DNA of 64,000 nucleotides from Tepidimonas aquatica (GCF_007556585.1 NZ_VJNA01000003.1:1-64000), one strand, 5' to 3'; shown: positions 44,545 through 54,480, counted from the stretch's first letter. Notes: a model not told the origin generated them from the letters alone. Made by a program: numbers and translations.

Positions 44545-47148
44545 TCAGTGCACCGTGCGGCCGAAGATGAACTGGCCGGGCGCGCGCACCGGGTCGACGT
44601 CGACCGGAATCTCGCTCTTGGGCGGGAAGCGCCCCTCCAAGATCAACTTGGACAGCGGGTTTTCGATGCGCTGTTGGATGGCCCGCTTCAGCGGCCGCGC
44701 ACCGAACACCGGATCGTAGCCGACCTTGGCAAGCTCTTCCAACGCCGCGTCGGTGAACGACAGCGTCAGGTCCAGCTTGGCCAACCGCTCCTGCAGCGTG
44801 CGCAGCTGGATGCGCGCGATATTCTTGATGTGCTCGTTCGACAGCGGGTGGAACACCACGGTCTCGTCGATGCGGTTGAGGAACTCGGGGCGGAAGTGCG
44901 CCTTGAGCTCCTCCCACACCGCGTCCTTGATGTCCTCCATGTCGTGCCCCTGCCCAGCCAGTTGCTGGATGCGCTGCGAGCCAATGTTGGAAGTCATCAC
45001 GATGACGGTGTTCTTGAAATCCACCGTGCGGCCCTGGCCGTCGGTCAGGCGCCCATCATCGAGCACCTGCAGCAGCACGTTGAACACGTCCGGGTGGGCC
45101 TTTTCCACCTCGTCCAGCAGCACCACGCTGTAGGGCTTGCGCCGCACCGCCTCGGTCAGGTAGCCACCTTCCTCGTAGCCGACGTAGCCCGGCGGCGCGC
45201 CGATCAGGCGGCTGACCGAGTGCTTTTCCATGAACTCACTCATGTCGATGCGGATCATGTGCTGCTCGCTGTCGAACAAAAAGCCCGCCAGCGCCTTGCA
45301 CAGCTCGGTTTTACCCACGCCGGTGGGCCCCAGGAACAGGAACGACCCCAGCGGCCGGTTCGGGTCCGACAACCCCGCGCGCGCGCGCCGGATGGCGTTG
45401 GACACCGCCGCGATCGCCTCGTCCTGCCCGACGACGCGCTCGTGCAGCTTGTCTTCCATTTGCAGCAGCTTTTCGCGCTCGCCCTGCATCAGCTTGGACA
45501 CCGGGATGCCGGTGGCACGCGACACCACCTCGGCGATTTCCTCGGCCCCCACCTGCGTGCGCAGCAGCTTGAAGCCCTTGGCGCCATCCTTGCCGGCCTC
45601 GCGCGCCTGCGCCTCCTGCAAGCGACGCTCCAGTTCGGGCAGCCGACCGTACTGCAGCTCGGCCACTTTGTTGAAGTCGCCCTTGCGCTTGAGCTCCTCG
45701 ATCTGGAAGCGGATGCGGTCGATCTCTTCCTTGATCTGCGCCGAGCCTTGCACCTGGGCTTTTTCGGCCTTCCAAATCTCTTCGAGGTCGGCGTACTCCC
45801 GCTCCAGCTTGGCGATTTCTTCCTCGATCAGCTCGAGCCGCTTGCGCGAGGCTTCGTCGGTTTCTTTGCGCACGGCCTCGCGTTCGATCTTCAGTTGGAT
45901 CAGGCGGCGTTCGAGCTTGTCCATCGCCTCCGGCTTGGAGTCGATTTCCATCTTGATGCGCGCGGCGGCCTCGTCGATGAGGTCGATGGCCTTGTCCGGC
46001 AAGAAGCGGTCGGTGATGTAGCGGTGGCTCAGCTCGGCCGCGGCGACGATGGCCGGGTCGGTGATCTCGACGCCGTGGTGCAGCTCGTATTTCTCCTGCA
46101 ACCCGCGCAGGATGGCGATGGTGGCTTCGACGCTGGGCTCGTCGACCAGCACCTTTTGGAAGCGCCGCTCCAGCGCCGCGTCCTTCTCGATGTATTTGCG
46201 GTATTCGTCCAGCGTGGTGGCGCCGATGCAGTGCAGCTCGCCGCGCGCCAGGGCGGGCTTGAGCATGTTGCCGGCGTCCATCGCGCCTTCGGCCTTGCCG
46301 GCGCCCACCATCGTGTGGATTTCGTCGATGAAGAGGATGATGCGCCCTTCCTCGGCGGCGATTTCCTTCAGCACCGCCTTGAGGCGCTCCTCGAACTCGC
46401 CGCGGTACTTGGCGCCGGCCAAGAGCCCCGCCATGTCCAGCGCCAGCACACGCTTGTCTTTGAGCGTCTCCGGCACCTCACCGTTGACGATGCGCTGCGC
46501 CAGCCCCTCGACGATGGCGGTCTTGCCGACGCCCGGCTCGCCGATCAGCACCGGGTTGTTCTTGCTGCGCCGCTGCAAAATCTGGATCGTGCGGCGAATT
46601 TCGTCGTCACGGCCGATGACCGGGTCGAGCTTGCCCTGCCGGGCGCGCTCGGTCAGGTCCAGCGTGTATTTTTTCAGTGCCTCGCGCTGGTTTTCGGCTT
46701 CGGGGTTGGTCACGGCTTGTCCTCCTCGCACGGCGTCGATGGCCGCCTCCAGCGCCTTGCGGTTGAGGCCCGCGGCGCGCGCGGCGTCGGCCAGCATGAT
46801 CTTGCTGTCGGCCAGCGCGAGCAGAAACAGCTCGCTGGCGATGAACTGGTCGCCGCGCTTCAGGGCCTCCTTCTCGGCGGCCTGCAGCAGCGTGACCGTG
46901 TCGCGGCCAACCTGCACCTGCTCCTGGCCCTGCACCTGCGGCAGGCGCTGCACCGCGTCCTCAGCCGCTTTTTTGAGCTGCGCCACGTTGACCCCGGCGC
47001 GCTGCAGCAACGCCCGCGGCCCGTCCTGCGCCAACATGGCCGCCAGCACGTGCGCCGGCTCGATGTAAGCGTGGTCCTTGGCCAACGCCATCGATTGGGC
47101 CTCGGCCAGTGCTTCTTGGAATTGGGTGGTGAGTTTGTCGATGCGCAT
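44545..47148 (-). CDS. clpB: ATP-dependent disaggregase ClpB
   Basis: Hexameric AAA+ chaperone that rescues aggregated proteins with DnaK. The 867-residue product has the N-domain starting [20 protein letters not shown], the first ATPase with Walker [14 protein letters not shown] near residue 205, the coiled-coil middle domain (about 400-530, with [20 protein letters not shown]), and the second ATPase with [14 protein letters not shown] near 610. Full length is close to E. coli ClpB (857). A sigma-32-type promoter lies 31 bp upstream. Confidence 0.97.
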   Translation of the reverse strand: MRIDKLTTQFQEALAEAQSMALAKDHAYIEPAHVLAAMLAQDGPRALLQRAGVNVAQLKKAAEDAVQRLPQVQGQEQVQVGRDTVTLLQAAEKEALKRGDQFIASELFLLALADSKIMLADAARAAGLNRKALEAAIDAVRGGQAVTNPEAENQREALKKYTLDLTERARQGKLDPVIGRDDEIRRTIQILQRRSKNNPVLIGEPGVGKTAIVEGLAQRIVNGEVPETLKDKRVLALDMAGLLAGAKYRGEFEERLKAVLKEIAAEEGRIILFIDEIHTMVGAGKAEGAMDAGNMLKPALARGELHCIGATTLDEYRKYIEKDAALERRFQKVLVDEPSVEATIAILRGLQEKYELHHGVEITDPAIVAAAELSHRYITDRFLPDKAIDLIDEAAARIKMEIDSKPEAMDKLERRLIQLKIEREAVRKETDEASRKRLELIEEEIAKLEREYADLEEIWKAEKAQVQGSAQIKEEIDRIRFQIEELKRKGDFNKVAELQYGRLPELERRLQEAQAREAGKDGAKGFKLLRTQVGAEEIAEVVSRATGIPVSKLMQGEREKLLQMEDKLHERVVGQDEAIAAVSNAIRRARAGLSDPNRPLGSFLFLGPTGVGKTELCKALAGFLFDSEQHMIRIDMSEFMEKHSVSRLIGAPPGYVGYEEGGYLTEAVRRKPYSVVLLDEVEKAHPDVFNVLLQVLDDGRLTDGQGRTVDFKNTVIVMTSNIGSQRIQQLAGQGHDMEDIKDAVWEELKAHFRPEFLNRIDETVVFHPLSNEHIKNIARIQLRTLQERLAKLDLTLSFTDAALEELAKVGYDPVFGARPLKRAIQQRIENPLSKLILEGRFPPKSEIPVDVDPVRAPGQFIFGRTVH

Positions 47149-47178
47149 GGAAACAGCTCCGATGATGGACTGATTTCC

Positions 47179-47207
47179 ACATGGGGCGCAGCGTCCCCGA
47201 TTTCAAG
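47179..47207 (-). promoter_or_regulatory. Sigma-32 heat-shock promoter of clpB
   Basis: On the - strand CTTGAAA is followed after 14 bases by CCCCATGT, matching the sigma-32 consensus CTTGAAA-N11-16-CCCCATNT almost perfectly. The -10 end lies 31 bp before the clpB ATG. This predicts heat induction of clpB by RpoH. Confidence 0.88.
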
Positions 47208-47271
47208 GGCACGCGCATTGCGCTGGATCAAACGTCGTGCGCCCTCGTGCCCCACGCGCGGGCGGCGCCCC

Positions 47272-47769
47272 TCAGCCGGCCGCGGAACCCGCGTTGCGCG
47301 CCTCAATGCCCCAGCGCGCCAGCGCCGCGTCGTCGCTGACGCGCGCATCAACCCAGCGCGCCCCGCTGGGGGTGTGCTCTTTTTTCCAAAACGGCGCCTG
47401 CGTTTTGAGGTAATCCATCAAAAATTCGCACGCGGCAAACGCCTGCCCACGGTGTGCCGACGTGACCGCCACCAGCACGATCTGGTCTTGCGGTTGCAGC
47501 GGACCCACGCGGTGGATGACACGCACAGCGCGGATGTCGAAGCGACGCGCAGCCTCGTCGATCATGGCGTCGATGGCGCGTTCGGTCATGCCGGGGTAGT
47601 GCTCCAGTTCCATCGTCGCCACGGCGGCACCGTCGCTGACATCGCGCACCGTGCCCACGAACGCGCACACCGCCCCCACCCCGGGATCGCCCGCGCGCAG
47701 CGCGGCCACCTCGGCGCCGAGGTCGAAGTCGGCGGTTTGGATCGTGACGCTGCGCCGCAGCAAAGCCAT
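47272..47769 (-). CDS. moaE: Molybdopterin synthase catalytic subunit MoaE
   Basis: Large subunit of molybdopterin synthase, which inserts two sulfurs into cyclic pyranopterin monophosphate. The 165-residue product from the ATG at 47769 has GAVCAFVGTVRD near residue 34, LELEHYPGM-type sequence (here MELEHYPGMTERAI), VIHRVGPLQPQDQIVLVAV, and the catalytic Lys region YLKTQAPFWKKE. It lies 5 bp after moaD, its partner. Confidence 0.96.
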   Translation of the reverse strand: MALLRRSVTIQTADFDLGAEVAALRAGDPGVGAVCAFVGTVRDVSDGAAVATMELEHYPGMTERAIDAMIDEAARRFDIRAVRVIHRVGPLQPQDQIVLVAVTSAHRGQAFAACEFLMDYLKTQAPFWKKEHTPSGARWVDARVSDDAALARWGIEARNAGSAAG

Positions 47770-47774
47770 GGCCT

Positions 47775-48032
47775 TCAGCCTCCGGTGACGGGGGGAAAAA
47801 ACGCCACCTCGGCCCCGTCGGGCAACGTCGCTTCCTCGGTCGCCATGGCCTGGTTGAGCGCGACACGCACCGGACGGTGGCGACCCAGCGCCTCGGCCCA
47901 CGCGCCCCCACGGGCGATCAGCTCGTCGCGCAGCGCCCCCAGCGTGGCGGCCGCGGTGGTGTGCGCCAGCTCGGCGGTGCCCAAAGCCTCGCGCAGGCTG
48001 GCAAACAGGCGAATGCGGATGCGTTTGTCCAT
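47775..48032 (-). CDS. moaD: Molybdopterin synthase sulfur carrier subunit MoaD
   Basis: Ubiquitin-fold protein of 85 residues whose C-terminal Gly-Gly (ends FFPPVTGG) is thiocarboxylated to donate sulfur to MoaE. It starts MDKRIRIRLFASLREALG, standard for the family. It lies between moeA (24 bp upstream) and moaE (5 bp downstream), so stoichiometric co-expression is likely. Confidence 0.95.
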   Translation of the reverse strand: MDKRIRIRLFASLREALGTAELAHTTAAATLGALRDELIARGGAWAEALGRHRPVRVALNQAMATEEATLPDGAEVAFFPPVTGG

Positions 48033-48056
48033 GACGGCAAGGCCCGATCGTACATG

Positions 48057-49373
48057 CTAATCCCACCAACCATCCAGCGCACGGTACGCCACCCATTGGC
48101 CACGCGCCACGGTGGTGCCGCCGGGAATGTCGACCAGCCCGTCGGCCCACGCCACCGAGGTCAACACCGACGAGTTTTGGTTTGGAAACAAGTCGACCCC
48201 ACCGTCCGCGTTGCGGCGTACGCGCACAAACTCGCGCCGTCGGTCGGGGCGCGGCCAATCGAAGTCGGCCCGCACCCACAGCGCCGGCGGCAGCTGCGCC
48301 GCCACCGCGGCCCCGGCCAGCCGCAGCAGCACGGCGCGCGCCAGCAACGCCAACGTGACCACGCTGGACACGGGGTTGCCCGGCAACCCCAGCACGTGGC
48401 AACGCCCGTGCCCGCCCAGGCGAGCGCGGTCGATCCAGCCGTGCATGAAGGGCTTGCCCGGCTTCATCGACACCTGCCACAGGTCCAACGCGCCCAGCGC
48501 CTGTACTGCGGGCTTGACGTGGTCGGCCTCCCCCACCGACACGCCGCCGGTGGTGACGATGGCATCGTGCCGCAGCGCCGCGGCGGCCAACGCTTGCTCG
48601 GTGGCCTCGCGGTCGTCAGGCAACACCGGCAACACGGTCACTTCGAAGCCCAGGCGTTGCAGCAGCGGCACCAACACGTAGCGGCTGGAGTTGTACAGCA
48701 CCCCCGGCGGCAGGTCCGCCGGCGCCACGGTACCGGGCTGCACGAGTTCGTCGCCGGTGGGCGCCAGCGCCACGCGCAGGCGCGTCCACACCGGCACGCT
48801 GGCCATGCCCAACGACGCCGCCACCCCCAGATCCGCCGCGCGCAGCCGCTGCCCGGCCCGTAGCACGACCTGGCCGCGCGCCACGTCCTCGCCGCGGCGG
48901 CGCACCCACTGGCCGGGCTGCGGCGCGCGCTCTACGCGAATCCAGCCCAACGGTGCCTGGGGCGCGTCCGCCGGCGCCTCGGCAGGCTGGGCGTCCTCCT
49001 GCATGACCACCGCGTCGGCGCCGGCGGGCAGCGGCGCACCGGTGAAGATGCGTGCCACGGTACCCGGTGCCAACTCGACGCCGAAGTGCCCGGCCGCGAT
49101 GCGCTGCGCCACCGGCAGCGGCCGGCCTTGTTCTATGGCGCGCGCCACGTCGGCGCAGCGCACGGCGTAGCCGTCCATCTGGCTGCTGTCGAACCCCGGC
49201 ACATCGAGTTCGGCCACTACGTCCTGCGCCAAAACGCGCCCGTCGGCCTGTTCCAGTGGCACCTGCTGCACCGCCTGCACCGCGGGCGCCAGACCCTCCA
49301 ACAAACGCTGCAGCGCTTCTTCGACGCTGAGCAGCGGACCACGCGAGCTTGGGGGATTGGGGCGGTCGGTCAT
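48057..49373 (-). CDS. moeA: Molybdopterin molybdenumtransferase MoeA
   Basis: Inserts molybdate into adenylylated molybdopterin. The 438-residue product from the ATG at 49373 has domain I with DVPGFDSSQMDGYAVR near residue 65, the TGDEL-type motif ALAPTGDELVQPG, TTGGVSVGEADHVKPA, PGKPFMHGWI and VLGLPGNPVSSVVTL, with a C-terminal beta domain. It is 7 bp after thrC. A frame extending to 49508 is rejected because it lies inside thrC. Confidence 0.95.
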   Translation of the reverse strand: MTDRPNPPSSRGPLLSVEEALQRLLEGLAPAVQAVQQVPLEQADGRVLAQDVVAELDVPGFDSSQMDGYAVRCADVARAIEQGRPLPVAQRIAAGHFGVELAPGTVARIFTGAPLPAGADAVVMQEDAQPAEAPADAPQAPLGWIRVERAPQPGQWVRRRGEDVARGQVVLRAGQRLRAADLGVAASLGMASVPVWTRLRVALAPTGDELVQPGTVAPADLPPGVLYNSSRYVLVPLLQRLGFEVTVLPVLPDDREATEQALAAAALRHDAIVTTGGVSVGEADHVKPAVQALGALDLWQVSMKPGKPFMHGWIDRARLGGHGRCHVLGLPGNPVSSVVTLALLARAVLLRLAGAAVAAQLPPALWVRADFDWPRPDRRREFVRVRRNADGGVDLFPNQNSSVLTSVAWADGLVDIPGGTTVARGQWVAYRALDGWWD

Positions 49374-49380
49374 GGCACGG

Positions 49381-50814
49381 TCAACCTCCTTGGCACATCG
49401 CGGCGATGTGGTCTTTGACACGCTGGGCGTCGGCCGGCATGACCAGCACGCGCTTGGGCAGCTGCTCAATCCCCTGCAGATGCGCCGGGCGCGGCGGCTC
49501 CTGCCCAATGGCCTCGACGATGGTGGCGGCGAACTTGATGGGCAGCGCGGTTTCCAGCACGATCATCGGCACGCCGGGCTGCAGGTGTTGGCGCGCCACC
49601 TTGACGCCGTCAGCCGTGTGAGGGTCGATCAGCACGCCATGGCGCTGCCACGTGGCGCGGATCGTCTCGATGCGGTTGGCGTGGGTGCTGCGGCCGCTGA
49701 CAAAACCATAGCGCTGCCGCACCTGGGCAAACGCCGGGTGCTGCGACAGGTCGAAGCGCCCGTGCCGCGCCAGCGCCTCGGCAAACAGCCGGCGCGTGGC
49801 CGCCGCGTCGCGCCCGAGCAGGTCGAAGACGAAGCGCTCGAAGTTGCTGGCCTTGCTGATGTCCATCGACGGGCTGGAGGTCTCGTAGGTGTCGGCGCTG
49901 CCGCGCACGCGGTACACCCCGGTGCGGAAAAATTCATCCAGCACGTCGTTTTCGTTGGTGGCCACGACCAGCCGCTCGATCGGCAGCCCCATCATGCGCG
50001 CGATGTGGCCGGCGCAGACGTTGCCGAAGTTGCCGCTGGGCACGGCGAAGCTGACGCGCTGATCGTCACGCTCGGTGGCCTGGATCCAGCCCGCGACGTA
50101 GTACACCACCTGCGCCAGCAGCCGCGCCCAGTTGATCGAGTTGACCGTGCCGATGCGCCAGCGGCGCTTGAAGTCGAGGTCGGCGCTGACCGCCTTGACG
50201 ATGTCCTGGCAGTCGTCGAACACGCCCTCGATGGCGATGTTGTGGATGTTGGGGTCTTGCAGGCCGTACATCTGCGCCTGCTGAAACGGGCTCATGCGCC
50301 CGTGCGGGCTGAGCATGAAGACCCGGATGCCGCGCTTGCCGCGCATCGCGTACTCGGCGGCGCTGCCGGTGTCGCCGCTGGTGGCACCCAGAATGTTGAG
50401 GGTTTCGCCGCGGCGCGCCAGCTCGTACTCGAACAGGTGGCCCAGCAACTGCATCGCCATGTCCTTGAACGCCAACGTCGGGCCGTTGGACAGGGCCTCC
50501 AGCCACAGGCCGTCTTCCAGGTGGCGCAGCGGCACGATCTCGCCGGTGCCAAACACCTCGGCCGTGTAGGTGCGGCGCAACAACGCGCGCAGGTCGTCGG
50601 GCGGAATGTCGTCGATGTACAGCGACAGGATCTCGAAGGCCAGCTCGGCGTAGCCCTGCTCGTGGTAGATGCGCCGCCAACGCGCCAGCGTCGCGGCGTC
50701 CACCTGCGGGTAGTGTTCGGGCAGGTACAGGCCACCGTCAGGCGCGAGACCCTCCAGCAGGATGTCGCTGAAGCGGCGCCGCGCGGGCTCGCCACGGGTC
50801 GAGAGATAGCGCAT
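49381..50814 (-). CDS. thrC: Threonine synthase
   Basis: PLP enzyme converting O-phosphohomoserine to threonine. The 477-residue product has GLAPDGGLYLPEHYPQVD near the N-terminus, the PLP lysine in SNGPTLAFKDMAMQLLGH near residue 113, GATSGDTGSAAEYAMRG, and NSINWARLLAQVVYY. It belongs to the longer fold-II class found in many proteobacteria. The ATG at 50814 overlaps the hom stop by one base (TGATG), so the last steps of threonine synthesis are coupled. Confidence 0.96.
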   Translation of the reverse strand: MRYLSTRGEPARRRFSDILLEGLAPDGGLYLPEHYPQVDAATLARWRRIYHEQGYAELAFEILSLYIDDIPPDDLRALLRRTYTAEVFGTGEIVPLRHLEDGLWLEALSNGPTLAFKDMAMQLLGHLFEYELARRGETLNILGATSGDTGSAAEYAMRGKRGIRVFMLSPHGRMSPFQQAQMYGLQDPNIHNIAIEGVFDDCQDIVKAVSADLDFKRRWRIGTVNSINWARLLAQVVYYVAGWIQATERDDQRVSFAVPSGNFGNVCAGHIARMMGLPIERLVVATNENDVLDEFFRTGVYRVRGSADTYETSSPSMDISKASNFERFVFDLLGRDAAATRRLFAEALARHGRFDLSQHPAFAQVRQRYGFVSGRSTHANRIETIRATWQRHGVLIDPHTADGVKVARQHLQPGVPMIVLETALPIKFAATIVEAIGQEPPRPAHLQGIEQLPKRVLVMPADAQRVKDHIAAMCQGG

Positions 50815-52145
50815 CAGGCCAGCTCCTCCTTGCGGATGCGCACGATCGGCGCCAGCACCGTCGGCAGCGCCTGCATCGCCGCCAGCACCGCGTCCATCGT
50901 GCCCTCGGCGGTGTCGTGCGTCAGGATGATCAGGTCGGTTTGCGTGCTGCCTTCGCCGCCGACCTCGTCGGCCTCGCGCTGCAGCACGGCGTCGATGCTG
51001 ATGCCGGCGCGCGCCAGGATGCCGGTGACCTCGGCCAGCACCCCGGGCTGATCGGCCACGCGCAGCCGCAGGTAGTAGCCGGTGACCACCTGCGCCATCG
51101 GGACGATGGCCAGATCGCTCATCGCGTGCGGCTGGAACGCCAGGTGCGGCACGCGGTGCTGCGGGTCGGCGGTGTGCAGGCGCGTCACGTCCACGAGGTC
51201 GGCAATCACCGCGCTGGCGGTCGGCTCGCTGCCGGCGCCCTTGCCGTAGTACAGCGTCGTGCCCACGGCGTCGCCCTGCACCACCACCGCGTTCATCGCC
51301 CCTTCGACGTTGGCGATCAAGCGCTTGGCCGGCACCAGCGTCGGGTGCACGCGCAGCTCCACCCCACCGGCCACGCGCTTGGTGATGCCCAGCAGCTTGA
51401 TGCGGTAGCCCAGCTGCTCGGCGTAGCGGATGTCGGCCGCCTGCAGCTTCGTGATGCCTTCGACGTAGGCTTTGTCGAACTGCACCGGGATGCCAAACGC
51501 CAGCGCGCTCATCAGCGTGGCCTTGTGCGCGGCGTCGATGCCCTCGATGTCGAACGTGGGGTCGGCCTCGGCGTAGCCAAGGCGCTGCGCCTCCTTCAGC
51601 ACGACGTCGAAGTCCAGCCCCTTGTCGCGCATTTCGGACAGGATGAAGTTGGTGGTGCCGTTGATGATGCCGGCCACCCACTGGATGCGGTTGGCGGTCA
51701 ACCCTTCGCGCAAGGCCTTGATGATGGGGATGCCACCGGCCACGGCCGCCTCGAACGCCACCATCACCCCCTTGGCCTGCGCGGCAGCAAAAATCTCGCT
51801 GCCGTGCACCGCCAGCAGCGCCTTGTTGGCGGTGACGACGTGCTTGCCCGCGGCGATGGCTTCCAACACCAGTTGACGGGCGATCCCGTAGCCGCCGATG
51901 AGCTCGACGACGATGTCGATGTCGGGGTTGGCGATCACCGCGCGGGCGTCGGCCACCACCTGCGCCGCATCCCCCACGATGCCGCGCGCGCGCTCGGTGT
52001 CGAGGTCGGCCACCATCGTGATGGCGATGCCACGGCCTGCGCGGCGCCGGATCTCCTCCTGGTTGCGCTGCAGCACACGAAAGACGCCGCTGCCCACGGT
52101 GCCGATGCCCAGCAGGCCCACTTGGATGGGGGGAAGTTGAGTCAT
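50814..52145 (-). CDS. hom: Homoserine dehydrogenase
   Basis: Reduces aspartate semialdehyde to homoserine. The 443-residue product from the ATG at 52145 (MTQLPPIQVG) has the NAD-binding GLLGIGTVGSGVFRVL near residue 10, VVTANKALLAVHG, AAVAGGIPIIKALREGL, GIINGTTNFIL and a C-terminal ACT domain (YYLRLRVADQPGVLAEVTGI) for threonine feedback. It lies 58 bp after the aminotransferase gene and overlaps thrC. Confidence 0.96.
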   Translation of the reverse strand: MTQLPPIQVGLLGIGTVGSGVFRVLQRNQEEIRRRAGRGIAITMVADLDTERARGIVGDAAQVVADARAVIANPDIDIVVELIGGYGIARQLVLEAIAAGKHVVTANKALLAVHGSEIFAAAQAKGVMVAFEAAVAGGIPIIKALREGLTANRIQWVAGIINGTTNFILSEMRDKGLDFDVVLKEAQRLGYAEADPTFDIEGIDAAHKATLMSALAFGIPVQFDKAYVEGITKLQAADIRYAEQLGYRIKLLGITKRVAGGVELRVHPTLVPAKRLIANVEGAMNAVVVQGDAVGTTLYYGKGAGSEPTASAVIADLVDVTRLHTADPQHRVPHLAFQPHAMSDLAIVPMAQVVTGYYLRLRVADQPGVLAEVTGILARAGISIDAVLQREADEVGGEGSTQTDLIILTHDTAEGTMDAVLAAMQALPTVLAPIVRIRKEELA

Positions 52146-52203
52146 GTTCGCTCTTCGGATCGTTCGTCGTAACGCGGTGGGTAAAGTCAGGGGGGCCAGC
52201 GCT

Positions 52204-53445
52204 TCAGTCGGTACCGTAGCGGCGCCGCAGGTGGCCGAGGAAGCGCGCAATGCGCCCGATCGCCTCGGTCAGGTCGTCCTCGTGCGGCAAAAACACCAGG
52301 CGGAAGTGGTCCGGCGTCGGGTAGTTGAAGCCCGTACCCTGCACGATCAGCACCTTTTCCTCGGCCAGCAGGTCGTAGGCGAACTGCTGGTCATCCTCGA
52401 TCGGGTAAACCTTGGGGTCCAGGCGCGGAAACATGTACAGAGCGGCCTTCGGCTTGACACAGGTGACGCCCGGAATCTCGGTGAGCAGCCGGTGCGCCAG
52501 ATCGCGCTGGCGGCACAGCCGACCGCCCGGGGCTACCAGATCGTTGATGCTCTGGTAGCCGCCCAGGGCCGTCTGGATCGCCAGCTGCCCCGGCGTGTTG
52601 GCGCACAGCCGCATCGAGGCCAGCATGTTCAGCCCCTCGATGTAGTCCTTGGCGCGGCGCTTGTCGCCGGAGACGATCATCCACCCCGCGCGGTAGCCGC
52701 ACGAGCGGTAGTTCTTGCTCAGGCCGTTGAACGTGACGAACAGGATGTCGTCCGCCAGCGACGCGATCGAGGTGTGGACGTTGCCGTCGTAGAGCACCTT
52801 GTCGTAGATCTCGTCGGCGAAGACGATCAGCCCGTGCTTGCGCGCCAGCTCGACGATGGCCTGCAGCACCTCCACCGGGTACAGCGCGCCGGTGGGGTTG
52901 TTGGGGTTGATGACGACGATGCCCTTGGTGCGCGGCGTGATCTTGCGCGCCATGTCGTCCAGGTCCGGGATCCAGCCATTGGCCTCGTCGCACAGGTAGT
53001 GCACCGGCGTGCCGCCCGACAGCGATACGGAGGCCGTCCACAGCGGATAGTCCGGCGCCGGCACCAGGATCTCGTCGCCGGCGTTGAGCAGCGCGTTCAT
53101 GCTCATGGTGATGAGCTCGCTCGCGCCGTTGCCCAAGTAGACGTCGTCCACCGTCACGCCGGCGATGCGCTTTTCCTGCGTGTAGTGCACGATGGCCTTG
53201 CGCGGCGCGAACAGCCCCTTGCTGTCGGTGTAGCCGGCCGCCTGCGGCAGGTTGCGGATCATGTCCTGCACGATCTCGTCGGGCGGCTCCAGCCCGAACA
53301 CCGCCAGGTTGCCGATGTTGAGCTTGATGATCTTGTGCCCGTCTTCCTCCATCTGACGGGCTTTTTCGAGCACGGGGCCGCGGATGTCGTAGCAGACGTT
53401 GGCGAGTTTGGCGGATTTGTGGATGGTGGGCAGCATGGCGGGCAT
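52204..53445 (-). CDS. alaA: Pyridoxal phosphate aminotransferase (AlaA-type alanine transaminase)
   Basis: Class I aminotransferase interconverting pyruvate and alanine. The 413-residue product has KSAKLANVCYDIRGPVLEKA near the N-terminus, KLNIGNLAVFGLEPPDE, VINPNNPTGALYP, and the PLP Lys in FNGLSKNYRSCGYRAGWM. The ATG at 53445 fits GGTGA at suitable spacing; an ATG nine bases downstream is possible. Placed ahead of hom and thrC, as in many betaproteobacteria. The promoter must lie in the 38-bp divergent gap with the Mth938-like gene. Confidence 0.93.
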   Translation of the reverse strand: MPAMLPTIHKSAKLANVCYDIRGPVLEKARQMEEDGHKIIKLNIGNLAVFGLEPPDEIVQDMIRNLPQAAGYTDSKGLFAPRKAIVHYTQEKRIAGVTVDDVYLGNGASELITMSMNALLNAGDEILVPAPDYPLWTASVSLSGGTPVHYLCDEANGWIPDLDDMARKITPRTKGIVVINPNNPTGALYPVEVLQAIVELARKHGLIVFADEIYDKVLYDGNVHTSIASLADDILFVTFNGLSKNYRSCGYRAGWMIVSGDKRRAKDYIEGLNMLASMRLCANTPGQLAIQTALGGYQSINDLVAPGGRLCRQRDLAHRLLTEIPGVTCVKPKAALYMFPRLDPKVYPIEDDQQFAYDLLAEEKVLIVQGTGFNYPTPDHFRLVFLPHEDDLTEAIGRIARFLGHLRRRYGTD

Positions 53446-53483
53446 AATTTCACCACAGAATACCGCTACAGCACGCGCCGCCC

Positions 53484-53864
53484 ATGAAGATCCAGCCCGA
53501 CCGCATCGACACCCTGGCCATCCAGGCCCATGGTCCAGGCTGGCTGCACGCGGGCGGCCAGCGCTACGAGCACAGCGTCGTGATCGCCGCCAGCGGCGTG
53601 CTGCGGGCATGGGACTGTACGCGCTTCGAGGCGTTGACGGTCGAACACTTCGCGCAGCTGGCCGAGCTGGCGCCGGAAGTGGTGCTGTTTGGCAGCGGGC
53701 CGCGGCTGCGCTTTGTGCCGCCGGCGCTGCTGCGTCCGTTGATCGAACGCGGCATCGGCGTCGAGACGATGGACACGATGGCCGCGGCGCGCACCTACAA
53801 CATCTTGGCCGGCGAAGGCCGCCGCGTCGTGGCGGCGTTGCTGATCGAATCGGGCCACGGTTGA
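53484..53864 (+). CDS. Mth938-like domain (DUF498) protein
   Basis: Small 126-residue protein of the Mth938/NDUFAF3 superfamily, whose eukaryotic member helps assemble complex I; the bacterial role is not established. It shows YEHSVVIAASGVLRAWDC, the VVLFGSGPRLRFVPP strand-loop near residue 66, and the C-terminal TMAAARTYNILAGEGRRVVA. It is divergent from alaA and lies 85 bp before bcp, from which it is separated by a likely promoter. Confidence 0.88.
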   Translation: MKIQPDRIDTLAIQAHGPGWLHAGGQRYEHSVVIAASGVLRAWDCTRFEALTVEHFAQLAELAPEVVLFGSGPRLRFVPPALLRPLIERGIGVETMDTMAAARTYNILAGEGRRVVAALLIESGHG

Positions 53865-53908
53865 CCCCGCCACGCGGCGGCGCGGCCGTGGGTTGCCGCG
53901 CAGCGATG

Positions 53909-53917
53909 TGTTACAAT
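53909..53917 (+). promoter_or_regulatory. Likely extended -10 promoter of bcp
   Basis: TGTTACAAT fits an extended -10 element (TGn then TACAAT), located about 30 bp before the bcp ATG in the only non-coding gap before it. A good -35 hexamer is not visible, which is usual for extended -10 promoters. Confidence 0.45.
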
Positions 53918-53949
53918 CGGCACGTTTCTGTTATAAGGGGACTTGCTGC

Positions 53950-54429
53950 ATGGCCGTCGTCGTCAACAAACCCATACCCGAATTCGAAGCCCAAGCGACC
54001 GGCGGCATCAAAGTCACCCACCAGTCCCACCTCGGCCAGATCTTGGTGCTGTATTTTTACCCCAAGGATCACACACCGGGCTGCACCACCGAGGCTATGC
54101 AGTTCCGCGACCACTACGCGGAGTTCGTCAAGGCAGGGGCTCAGGTGTTCGGGGTGTCGCGCGACAACCTCAAGTCGCACGAAGATTTCAAAGCCAAGCT
54201 GGAACTGCCGTTCGAGCTGATCGCCGACACCGAAGAAAAAATGTGCCACATGTTCGGGGTGGTCAAAAATAAAATCATGTACGGCAAAAAGGTCAAAGGC
54301 ATCGAGCGCAGCACGTTTCTGATCAGCCCCGAGGGCATCCTGCTGCAAGAGTGGCGTGGCATCAAAGTGCCGGGTCACGTCGACGAGGTGCTCAAAGCCG
54401 TCAAAATGCTAAGCAAAAAGGCAGCGTGA
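53950..54429 (+). CDS. bcp: Thiol peroxidase Bcp (peroxiredoxin)
   Basis: Reduces peroxides with thiols. The 159-residue product starts MAVVVNKPIPEFEAQATGG and has the peroxidatic Cys in YPKDHTPGCTTEAMQFRD near residue 46, VFGVSRDNLKSHEDF, and GIERSTFLISPEG. AGGGGA supplies a ribosome binding site 8 bp before the ATG. It is followed by a strong terminator and then phoH, a conserved neighbourhood in this order. Confidence 0.95.
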   Translation: MAVVVNKPIPEFEAQATGGIKVTHQSHLGQILVLYFYPKDHTPGCTTEAMQFRDHYAEFVKAGAQVFGVSRDNLKSHEDFKAKLELPFELIADTEEKMCHMFGVVKNKIMYGKKVKGIERSTFLISPEGILLQEWRGIKVPGHVDEVLKAVKMLSKKAA

Positions 54430-54480
54430 CCCCCGTATCGCCCCGCATGGCTCACGCGCCGAAGCCCGTTTGAACCCCGC

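Noticed and set aside
44200-48060. Open frame of 1286 codons on the + strand
   Set aside because: It is entirely antisense to clpB, moaE and moaD. Long antisense frames are expected in high-GC coding DNA, and the translation is His/Arg/Gln-rich with no domain.
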